Source: Desulfobacteraceae bacterium (GTDB taxonomy: Bacteria; Desulfobacterota; Desulfobacteria; Desulfobacterales; Desulfobacteraceae). Taken from it: DNA of 20,802 bases. The notes under the pieces were generated by a model. It made no database searches and was not told the origin of the DNA. It saw only the letters and a program-made list of their open reading frames with translations. The translations under genes were made by a program, and so were the position numbers. Each line of letters starts with the position of its first letter. Position 1 is the stretch's first letter. The DNA lies in NCBI GenBank assembly GCA_022712835.1, contig JAFLJU010000200.1, positions 1-20,802 of the forward strand, in the 5' to 3' direction. Below, piece after piece: positions 14,078 to 20,802 of this stretch.

Positions 14078-14995
14078 ATGCTGATATATACCTTAAAACG
14101 CCTGGGACTGGCATTTGTCGTCCTGATAGCCGTATCGTTGATCAGTTTTATGCTGCTGCGGGTCTCGGGCGACCCGGCCATTTCCCTGGCAGGTGAAGGT
14201 GCCAGCAATGAAGAGATTGAATTTGTCAGGGCGAATTACGGATTTGACCGGCCCCTGATCGTTCAATATTTTGAATGGGCAGGCAGGGCGATTCGCGGAG
14301 ACTTCGGGAACTCGCCCTACCTAAACCAACCGGTGGCACTGATGCTTAAGGAGCGCATGGGGGTTACCATGATCCTAGGCATCAGCGCCCTGTCTTTTGC
14401 CATGCTCCTGTCCATCCCCCTGGGGATGCTGGCGGCCATCCGGCCCAACACCTGGATCGACCGGGTGGCCCTGTCGATTTCCGTCATGGGACAGGCCATG
14501 CCCTCTTTCTGGTTCGGCCTGATTCTGATCATCTTTTTCGGGGTAAAACTAAGATGGCTGCCCATATCCGGCAGCGATACCTGGCAGCATTTTGTCATGC
14601 CCACCATTGCATTGGGGTATTATGCCACGCCTGCCATCATGCGCCTGGTGCGATCGGGCATGATGGAGGTATTGGCCAGCGATCACATCAGAACCGCCAG
14701 GGCAAAGGGGTTAAGATGGCCGAAGATCCTGTTTAAACATACCCTTAGAAATGCCATTATTCCGGTGGTAGCTGTTGCCGCTGTCCAACTTGGCTTTATG
14801 TTGGGCGGATCCATTGTAATCGAATCCATATTTGCCCTCAACGGTCTGGGCAATCTGGCATGGGTTTCCATCTCACGGTCAGATCTGCCCGTGGTCCAGG
14901 CCATTGTTTTGTTTCTTTCCACCATTTATATTTTTCTGACCTTTATGGGGGATCTTCTCAATGCGTTCCTGGATCCCAGAATCAGGAGTAATTGA
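14078..14995 (+). CDS. DppB/OppB-type peptide ABC transporter permease (second system)
   Basis: A 305-residue permease with six likely membrane helices. N-terminal helix at about residues 9-27, then the typical periplasmic GDPA and the RANYGFDRPL segment; the EAA loop has HIRTARAKGL and FKHTLRNAIIPV. It starts 12 bp after the binding-protein stop and ends three bases before the DppC-type gene. The sequence differs throughout from the permease at 374-1360, so the two systems are not recent duplicates. Confidence 0.92.
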   Translation: MLIYTLKRLGLAFVVLIAVSLISFMLLRVSGDPAISLAGEGASNEEIEFVRANYGFDRPLIVQYFEWAGRAIRGDFGNSPYLNQPVALMLKERMGVTMILGISALSFAMLLSIPLGMLAAIRPNTWIDRVALSISVMGQAMPSFWFGLILIIFFGVKLRWLPISGSDTWQHFVMPTIALGYYATPAIMRLVRSGMMEVLASDHIRTARAKGLRWPKILFKHTLRNAIIPVVAVAAVQLGFMLGGSIVIESIFALNGLGNLAWVSISRSDLPVVQAIVLFLSTIYIFLTFMGDLLNAFLDPRIRSN

Positions 14996-14998
14996 TAG

Positions 14999-15913
14999 AT
15001 GACACCCACACAACAACAAGAATTTGAAGCCGGCCTGGGCCTGGATGTGGTCTTTCCCACGCCGGGCCAAGTCATGCGCCAGCGCATGACCACCCACAAA
15101 GGATTTATCATTGGCGGTATCATGGTATTGGCGGTGTTTCTGGTCGCGGTTTTTGCGCCCTATATTTCAGGGCACGACCCCTACCACCAGGACCTTTCCA
15201 ACCGGATGATCCCACCTGTCTGGAGCGCGCAGGGGAATTGGGATCACCCCCTGGGTACGGACAACATGGGCAGAGATTACCTTTCGCGTCTGGTCTACGG
15301 ATCCAGAGTCTCCCTGTTAATCGGCTTTTCCTGTACCGCTATTGCTGCGGTCATAGGTATCTCATTGGGACTGATTGCCGGATATTTCGGGGGAATGGCC
15401 GATTATATTGTCAGTTTTATCATCACCATACGCCTGGCTCTGCCCGCTGTATTGGTAGCTGTTGCGGTGGTGGCGATCATCGGCGGGTCCATGCAGGTGG
15501 TGATTCTGGTACTGGGCTGCCTGATCTGGGATCGGTTTGCCGTTATTTTACGGGCCACCACCCAGCAGATACGATCCATGGATTATGTCCAGGCGGCCAA
15601 GGCGGCCGGCTGTTCGGTCGTCTGGATCATGACCCGGGAAATCATGCCCAATTTATTAAATTCCATTGTCATTGTCTCAACCCTTGAAATCGGACGGGCC
15701 ATTCTTCTGGAAGCCGCACTTTCTTTTTTAGGGATGGGGGTTCAGCCCCCCACCCCTTCCTGGGGACTGATGATCGCAGAAGGAAAGGATGCAATGCTCT
15801 TTGACCCCTATCTTGTCACCATACCCGGTGTGGCGCTTTTCTTCCTGGTACTGGGGATGAACCTGTTTGGCGATGGGCTTCGGGATGTTACCTCCCCGGA
15901 GGGCCGATCATGA
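14999..15913 (+). CDS. DppC/OppC-type peptide ABC transporter permease (second system)
   Basis: A 304-residue permease with an N-terminal soluble stretch of about 36 residues, a first helix near 37-58, and the family signature LGTDNMGRDYLSRLVYG before the core. The EAA loop reads YVQAAKAAGCS followed by a REIMPN segment. Its stop overlaps the ATPase start by four bases (ATGA), showing tight coupling to the ATPase gene. Confidence 0.92.
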   Translation: MTPTQQQEFEAGLGLDVVFPTPGQVMRQRMTTHKGFIIGGIMVLAVFLVAVFAPYISGHDPYHQDLSNRMIPPVWSAQGNWDHPLGTDNMGRDYLSRLVYGSRVSLLIGFSCTAIAAVIGISLGLIAGYFGGMADYIVSFIITIRLALPAVLVAVAVVAIIGGSMQVVILVLGCLIWDRFAVILRATTQQIRSMDYVQAAKAAGCSVVWIMTREIMPNLLNSIVIVSTLEIGRAILLEAALSFLGMGVQPPTPSWGLMIAEGKDAMLFDPYLVTIPGVALFFLVLGMNLFGDGLRDVTSPEGRS

Positions 15914-16992
15914 AACCGTTGCTGGAAGTAAAAAATTTAAATGTGGATCTTCACCTTCCCGCAGGCACTCTCCATGCCGTCAGGGATGTCAGTTTCAGCG
16001 TACAAAAGGGGAAAACCCTGAGTCTGGTGGGCGAATCCGGGTGCGGCAAATCCATGACCGCCCTGGCCATCATGAACCTGCTGCCGCCCTCGGCCAACTA
16101 TCGGGCTGATATTCTGGAATTTGAAGGCCAGGATCTGCTCCGGCTGAGTGAAAGCAGGATGTCCCGGTTCAGGGGCGCTAAAATGGCCATGATTTTCCAG
16201 GAACCTATGACCTCGCTGGATCCCTGCTACACCATTGGCAACCAGCTCACCGAAACCCTGATTGAACACCAGAAGGTATCGGGCAAAGAGGCCAGGGACC
16301 GGGCGGTTTTCCTACTTGAAAAAGTGGGGATAACAGCGGCTTCCTCCCGGTTGAAACAATATCCCCACCAATTGTCCGGCGGCCTCAGACAACGGATCAT
16401 GATTGCCATGGGCCTCATGTGCGGGCCCTCTTTAATCATTGCAGATGAACCCACCACTGCCCTGGATGTGACCATCCAGGCACAGATCCTGGGACTTTTG
16501 GCCGCCATCCAGAAAGAGTTCAACATGGGCATGATCCTGATCACCCACGATCTGGGGGTGGTGGCAAGAATTGCAGATGATGTGGCGGTCATGTACTGTG
16601 GACAAGTGGTGGAAACAGGCACCGTCAAAGAAATTTTCGATCACCCCATCCATCCCTATACCCTGGGGCTTATGGACTGCATACCGGTTCCGGGCAAAAC
16701 AGAACCCGGGGCCAGGCTCGGGTCCATACCCGGCATCGTCCCCACCCCCATCGGGGACCTGTGGGGATGTGCCTTTCGCAACCGGTGCTCTCTTTTTGCA
16801 CCGGAATGTGCCGACAGGGGGTTGGATCTGACCCATATTTCTTCCACCCGTTCCTTTCGATGCACCCGGCCTCCGGTTGATTTAACCGTCACAACACCCG
16901 CTGGTGAACCCGCTGAGCCCAACAGCACAGGCCAATCCAGGCCAACCCACACCCCGGAGACCCCGGCAGCAAACACGGGAGAGAAGATCTGA
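15910..16992 (+). CDS. DppD-type peptide ABC transporter ATPase with Pro/Thr-rich tail
   Basis: A 360-residue ATPase. Walker A GESGCGKS at 41-48, signature LSGGLR at 155-160, Walker B LIIADE at 175-180. The C-terminal oligopeptide domain ends with the Cys motif, last cysteine C318. After about residue 322 it has an extra, low-complexity tail of some 38 residues rich in Pro, Thr, Ala and Glu, which is longer than the first system's DppD-type protein (319 residues) and probably disordered. The stop codon shares one base with the next gene's ATG. Confidence 0.93.
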   Translation: MKPLLEVKNLNVDLHLPAGTLHAVRDVSFSVQKGKTLSLVGESGCGKSMTALAIMNLLPPSANYRADILEFEGQDLLRLSESRMSRFRGAKMAMIFQEPMTSLDPCYTIGNQLTETLIEHQKVSGKEARDRAVFLLEKVGITAASSRLKQYPHQLSGGLRQRIMIAMGLMCGPSLIIADEPTTALDVTIQAQILGLLAAIQKEFNMGMILITHDLGVVARIADDVAVMYCGQVVETGTVKEIFDHPIHPYTLGLMDCIPVPGKTEPGARLGSIPGIVPTPIGDLWGCAFRNRCSLFAPECADRGLDLTHISSTRSFRCTRPPVDLTVTTPAGEPAEPNSTGQSRPTHTPETPAANTGEKI

Positions 16993-17954
16993 TGGCAGAC
17001 CTTGCGTTAAAAACAGAAAATATCACCAAAACCTACCAGATCAATGCCGGGATGTTCCGTGGCAAAAAAGACCTCAAAGCAGTCAACGGGGTCAACCTGT
17101 CCATTCCCAAAGGGTCCATCCTAGGGCTTGTGGGGGAATCGGGCTGCGGTAAAACCACCATTGCCAAAATGATCCTGGGCCTTGAAAAAAAAACCGGCGG
17201 ACAGCTGTATATCGGCGGTAAAAACATCGATGCCATGGGCCACAAACAAATTGCTAAAATTATCCAGCCGGTGTTTCAGGATCCCTATTCATCACTGAAC
17301 CCTCGAAAATCCATCTCCACGATCATCTCCCTGCCCCTGAGAGCCCAGGGCCTTTCCGAAGGCAGGGCTGATCTGGATAAAAAAGTGGATGAGATCATGG
17401 AACTTGTGGGACTGCCCCCCCGGCTCAAGTACAATTACCCCAGCCAATTGTCCGGGGGCCAGCGCCAGCGGGTGGCCGTGGCCCGGGCGCTTATCATGCG
17501 ACCTGAAATTGTGCTCTGCGATGAACCCACCTCGGCTCTGGATGTGTCGGTCCAGGCCCAGATCCTCAACATGCTCATGGATTTAAGGGAACAATTAAAT
17601 CTCACCTATCTGTTTATCAGCCATGATCTGGCAGTGGTGGAACACATTGCCACCCATGTGGCTGTCATGTATCTGGGCAGGATTGTTGAAAAAGGGAAGG
17701 CCCGGGAGTTATTTGACAATCCCAGCCATCCCTATACACAGGCCCTTCTGGCATCGGTGCTGACACCGGACCCCGACCTGGGGCTGCCCGAACTTCACCT
17801 GGGCATCGAATATCCCAACCCCATTGATCCGCCTTCGGGATGTGCCTTCCATCCCAGGTGTGTCAAAAAACAGGCCAAATGTGCCATGACGGCACCGGAA
17901 CCGATTATCAAATCAGGCAAACTGGTGGAGTGCCATTATCCGGATAATTTCTAA
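16992..17954 (+). CDS. DppF-type peptide ABC transporter ATPase (second system)
   Basis: A 320-residue ATPase: Walker A GESGCGKTT at 48-56, signature LSGGQ at 153-157, Walker B IVLCDE at 173-178, and an SHDLAVV H-loop. The C-terminal domain has a GCAFHPRC motif. Compared with the first system it lacks the longer N-terminal insertion. Together with the previous gene it powers the second importer. The M20 peptidase gene starts 39 bp downstream. Confidence 0.93.
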   Translation: MADLALKTENITKTYQINAGMFRGKKDLKAVNGVNLSIPKGSILGLVGESGCGKTTIAKMILGLEKKTGGQLYIGGKNIDAMGHKQIAKIIQPVFQDPYSSLNPRKSISTIISLPLRAQGLSEGRADLDKKVDEIMELVGLPPRLKYNYPSQLSGGQRQRVAVARALIMRPEIVLCDEPTSALDVSVQAQILNMLMDLREQLNLTYLFISHDLAVVEHIATHVAVMYLGRIVEKGKARELFDNPSHPYTQALLASVLTPDPDLGLPELHLGIEYPNPIDPPSGCAFHPRCVKKQAKCAMTAPEPIIKSGKLVECHYPDNF

Positions 17955-17993
17955 ACCCGGCAACCAAAAATATACAGACAAGGAGTCATTCAG

Positions 17994-19412
17994 ATGAATA
18001 TGAACCGCGAAACGGCTATCAAAAGCGCCGAAGAATTTTTTGATACCAATGCCTTTTTTACGATGCTTGCCCGTTGGGTGGCCCTTGATACCGGAAGCCG
18101 AGAAAATGACCGGAAGCCCCAGATGATGGCCTATCTTGAACAAATAATGATCCCTTATCTTAAGACCATGGACTTTGGCTGCCGCATTGTTGAGAACCCG
18201 ACAGAACCCTGTGCCCCCTTTTTGATTGCCAGAAGAATCGAAAATGAACAGCTCCCCACTGTTCTGATCTACGGCCATGGCGATACTGTTCCCGCCATGG
18301 CAGAGGACTGGGCCCCGGGGCTCTCCCCCCTGGTCCTGACAAAGGACAAAACAGCCGGCATCTGGTATGGCAGGGGAGCGGCCGATAATAAAGGACAGCA
18401 TGCGGTTAATCTGGCAGCTCTTGACTGCGTAATAAAGACCAGGGGATCATTGGGCTTCAATGTGATCGTATTAATTGAATCCGGTGAGGAAGCAGGATCT
18501 CCCGGGCTTCACCTTGTTTGTGAACAGGAAAAAGAGGCCTTGCAGGCAGATGTTCTCATTGCATCGGACGGTCCCCGCATGGATCCGGATACTCCCACCA
18601 TTTTCGGGGGGTCCAGGGCGGTGTTTAACTTTGACCTGAGCCTCCAGTTAAGGGAAGGCGGTCACCATTCAGGCAACTGGGGCGGACTGCTGGCCAACCC
18701 AGGCATCATCCTCGCCCATGCCATTGCCAGCATGGTGGATGCAAAAGGGAAAATTCTGGTGGACAAACTGCGGCCCGCACCCGCACCCCCGGCCATAAAA
18801 AAAGCCATTGATCAACTGGAAATAACGGGAAAAGGAGGGCCTGCCATAGACCCTTCCTGGGGAGAACCCGGATTGAGCCTGGCAGAAAAAGTTTATGGCT
18901 GGAACACCCTGGATGTCCTTGCCTTTGAATGCGGAAATCCTGATCAGCCAGTCAATGCCATCCCCCCCAGGGCATGGGCCAGATGTCATATCCGGTTTGT
19001 TGCGGATACGGACCCTGCTACCTTTGTTCCGGCCATCCGACGCCATTTGGATGCCGGAGGATTTTCCATGGTCGACATTGAGGAAATGCCCAATAATTAT
19101 GGGCTTGCCACCCGCATGGACCCGGACAACCCCTGGGTTCAATTTACCAGAGGGTCCTTTGAAACCACTCTGAAAAACAAAACAGTTGCCTTTCTCCCCA
19201 ATCTCGGAGGGACACTTCCCAATGACGCCTTCAGCCATGTGATTGGCATGCCCACCATCTGGGTTCCCCATTCCTACGGCGGCTGTAACCAGCACGCCCC
19301 CAATGAACATGTGTCAGAAAAAATCATGCGGGAAGGATTGCAGCTGATGACAGGGTTGTTCTGGGACCTTTCGGAACAAGGGCAAACCATTTTTAACCAA
19401 AACTTAATTTAA
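17994..19412 (+). CDS. M20-family metallopeptidase (dipeptidase/CNDP-like)
   Basis: A 472-residue di-metal peptidase, the length of the dipeptidase group rather than the 390-residue amidohydrolases. Visible active site: H95 and D97 in YGHGDTVP, bridging D131 in GRGAADNKG, general base E165 and ligand E166 in SGEEAGS, D192 in SDGPR, and a C-terminal His (H434 or H439) in NQHAPNEH. A GGHHSGNWGG segment belongs to the dimerisation domain, as in CNDP-type enzymes. No signal peptide. The start is set by AAGGAG eight bases before ATG 17994; a second in-frame ATG is at 18000. Likely cleaves peptides or acyl-amino acids brought in by the adjacent importer; CNDP relatives include prolinase-like enzymes, which would suit the HypD-like GRE (inference). 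Confidence 0.88.
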   Translation: MNMNRETAIKSAEEFFDTNAFFTMLARWVALDTGSRENDRKPQMMAYLEQIMIPYLKTMDFGCRIVENPTEPCAPFLIARRIENEQLPTVLIYGHGDTVPAMAEDWAPGLSPLVLTKDKTAGIWYGRGAADNKGQHAVNLAALDCVIKTRGSLGFNVIVLIESGEEAGSPGLHLVCEQEKEALQADVLIASDGPRMDPDTPTIFGGSRAVFNFDLSLQLREGGHHSGNWGGLLANPGIILAHAIASMVDAKGKILVDKLRPAPAPPAIKKAIDQLEITGKGGPAIDPSWGEPGLSLAEKVYGWNTLDVLAFECGNPDQPVNAIPPRAWARCHIRFVADTDPATFVPAIRRHLDAGGFSMVDIEEMPNNYGLATRMDPDNPWVQFTRGSFETTLKNKTVAFLPNLGGTLPNDAFSHVIGMPTIWVPHSYGGCNQHAPNEHVSEKIMREGLQLMTGLFWDLSEQGQTIFNQNLI

Positions 19413-19442
19413 GAACCCCCATTAAGGATGTAGCAGGTTATT

Positions 19443-20402
19443 GTGATTGAGCGAATAAAAAAACAATGGTTCCTCACGGGGATTGTTCTGATCTTTCTTC
19501 TGGTCGTTCTGGATAAAACAGCCACCCTTGCCCAGGCCGGCATCTTTCTAAAAAATCATAACGGATCATCGTTCATGATCTTTTTCATTTTTTTGTTTTC
19601 CGGCTTTATCATCGAAGCCGACCAGATCAAGGCGGGGATAAAGGATGTGAAAGCCACAATTACTGCCCTTGCCGTAATTGTCTTTGCAGCGCCGGTTGCG
19701 GCATATCTGCTCAGCTTTTTCTCTTTGGAAACCGGTGTGATTCTCGGGTTATTTATTGTGGCAGCCATGCCCACAACCCTTTCCAGCGGTGTGGTCATGA
19801 CCGGACAAGCTGGCGGCAACATGGCCCACGCCCTGTTTGTGACCATTTTATCCAATTGCGTGTCCATTGTTTCCATTCCGGTGATTCTGCCCCTTCTTCT
19901 TTTGTCCCTCAAGCTGGAAACAGACCTGTTCATTGACCAGCGAGCCATCTTTATCAAGCTGATCCTTCTGGTGCTGTTTCCCCTGGCAGCCGGGCTTTTC
20001 CTTAAAAAAACCGTGCTGCCCATCACCCTGGCCCGGAAAAAACAATTGGGAATTATTAACCAGCTCATTGTGCTCTGTGTGGTGTATATGTCCCTGTCTG
20101 GAGCCAGACAAGTTCTCATCGCCAAAAGCGCCACTTTTTGGGAGATCCTTCCCCTGGTAGTGGGGTTCCACCTGATTCTTCTGAGCATTTCCTACGGATT
20201 GTCCCGTGTCCTTGATATCGGCAGGGGAAGGCGGGAAGCAGTTCTTTTCATGGGATCCCAGAAAACACTGCCCCTGGCCGTCATGATTCAGATCACCTGT
20301 TTTCCGGAATATGGTACAGCGTTGCTGGTCTGTGTGCTGCACCACATTCTCCATCTGATGATCGATGGCTACCTTGCCACCCGAATCGGAGAGAAAAACT
20401 GA
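19443..20402 (+). CDS. Bile acid:sodium symporter-like membrane carrier (SBF-like)
   Basis: A 319-residue integral membrane protein with about nine to ten hydrophobic segments. It contains two hallmark broken-helix regions of the SBF/BASS fold: MPTTLSSGVVMTGQAGGN (about residues 108-125) and GSQKTLPLA, corresponding to the sodium-binding crossover helices of the SBF-like (YfeH/SLC10A7-type) branch. The start is GTG at 19443 with AGG closely upstream; no ATG fits before the first helix. Members move organic anions together with sodium; the direction and substrate here are unknown. It follows the M20 peptidase gene by 30 bp, so it probably belongs to the same transcript and may handle a product or an alternative anionic substrate. 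Confidence 0.85.
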   Translation: MIERIKKQWFLTGIVLIFLLVVLDKTATLAQAGIFLKNHNGSSFMIFFIFLFSGFIIEADQIKAGIKDVKATITALAVIVFAAPVAAYLLSFFSLETGVILGLFIVAAMPTTLSSGVVMTGQAGGNMAHALFVTILSNCVSIVSIPVILPLLLLSLKLETDLFIDQRAIFIKLILLVLFPLAAGLFLKKTVLPITLARKKQLGIINQLIVLCVVYMSLSGARQVLIAKSATFWEILPLVVGFHLILLSISYGLSRVLDIGRGRREAVLFMGSQKTLPLAVMIQITCFPEYGTALLVCVLHHILHLMIDGYLATRIGEKN

Positions 20403-20802
20403 CTCAAGCGGCATAAAATCTGGTGGCCCGATAATTGTCTTAAGCATCCTCTGATCCGCTATACAATAAGCCTCCAGCAAAAGGTAAAATGAATGAACTA
20501 AACCCCTGCGCGGCGGCTCCCGCCCAAACGTAACAGTCATCTTTAACATATTTAACCCAATCAAAATTATCCTTTAAATTTTGTATGGCATCATAGATTT
20601 TGATATCTCCTCTATGTTTTACTAATTCATAAAAGAGGAGAACCAGCATGACACCGTTAAAACAAAATATATCCAACAAAGTCGATCATGAATAGCTCAC
20701 TATGAGTTCTTAAAGGCCATTTGTTTTCTGGACTGATGATATTGTCCAAACCAAATGCATTTTCTTTCAACCCCAGTATGTTGTGTCGGGCTTTGATTCA
20801 AA
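20403..20802. other. Right-end region without a confident gene
   Basis: About 400 bases after the carrier gene contain no gene that I can defend, no clear terminator and no mobile element end. The minus strand has two partly overlapping open stretches in different frames (20440-20679 and 20657-20797), described separately. Confidence 0.4.
20440..20797 (-). pseudogene. Possible decayed minus-strand gene or hypothetical ORF
   Basis: On the minus strand an open stretch of up to 79 codons (20679 down to 20440) has a protein-like composition, with a hydrophobic start (MLVLLFYELV), a central acidic/lysine segment and a glycine-rich hydrophobic end. Just upstream in another frame, 46 codons (20797 to 20657) also look protein-like (for example SPENKWPLRTHSELFMIDFV) but have no ATG start near their left end. 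The two may be parts of one frameshifted or broken gene that runs toward the edge. No ribosome site precedes either, and I recognise no family. It could be two chance ORFs. Confidence 0.25.

Noticed and set aside
18669..19310. 213-codon minus-strand ORF opposite the M20 dipeptidase-like gene
   Set aside because: Shadow of a conserved coding gene; no ribosome site or recognisable motif.
1..20802. CRISPR array, tRNA, rRNA, insertion sequence or prophage
   Set aside because: I saw no regularly spaced repeats, tRNA-like folds, transposase or integrase coding, or terminal inverted repeats with target duplications.

Overview
The window looks like part of a catabolic island from an anaerobic bacterium. 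The closest fit I can argue for is a Desulfobacterota (Desulfobacteraceae-like) sulfate reducer. The grounds are an oxygen-sensitive glycyl radical enzyme (GRE) with its activase, two peptide-type ABC importers with moderate-GC Gram-negative codon use, and strong Shine-Dalgarno sites. The taxonomic call is inference; no rRNA or tRNA gene is present to anchor it. Almost every gene reads on the + strand; the exceptions are one small convergent/divergent gene (SpoIIAA-like, 5471-5839) and a doubtful ORF near the right edge.

Layout. (1) 1-4309: a DppA-type binding protein (only its C-terminus is in the window), then a complete DppB-DppC-DppD-DppF importer, followed at 4373-5318 by a DmpI-like tautomerase and a membrane-anchored metallo-beta-lactamase-fold hydrolase. 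(2) 5471-5839 (-): a SpoIIAA-like/STAS protein, then a 382-bp divergent intergenic region holding a 12-G tract, a good sigma70 promoter and operator-like repeats. (3) 6222-10180: a tightly packed operon of a FadR-type GntR regulator, a GRE-activating radical SAM enzyme and a GRE of the HypD (trans-4-hydroxy-L-proline dehydratase) family. (4) 10387-12431: an IclR regulator behind a perfect IclR-like palindrome, and an M20D amidohydrolase. (5) 12521-17954: a second complete importer (binding protein, two permeases, two ATPases). (6) 17994-20402: an M20 dipeptidase-like metallopeptidase and a bile acid:Na+ symporter-like carrier. (7) 20403-20802: no confident gene, perhaps a decayed minus-strand gene.

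How it may work together (inference): the importers bring in peptides or acylated amino acids, the two M20 hydrolases release a free imino or amino acid, and the HypD-like GRE removes water from a hydroxylated, proline-like substrate by radical chemistry under control of GntR and IclR regulators. The residues that line the HypD active site are all kept at a constant offset, but two residues directly after the Cys-x-Glu catalytic motif are changed to Ala, the activase lacks the usual ferredoxin-like insert, and no P5C reductase gene is next to the GRE. So the true substrate may be a hydroxyproline derivative rather than free hydroxyproline. This substrate question is the most interesting open point in the window.
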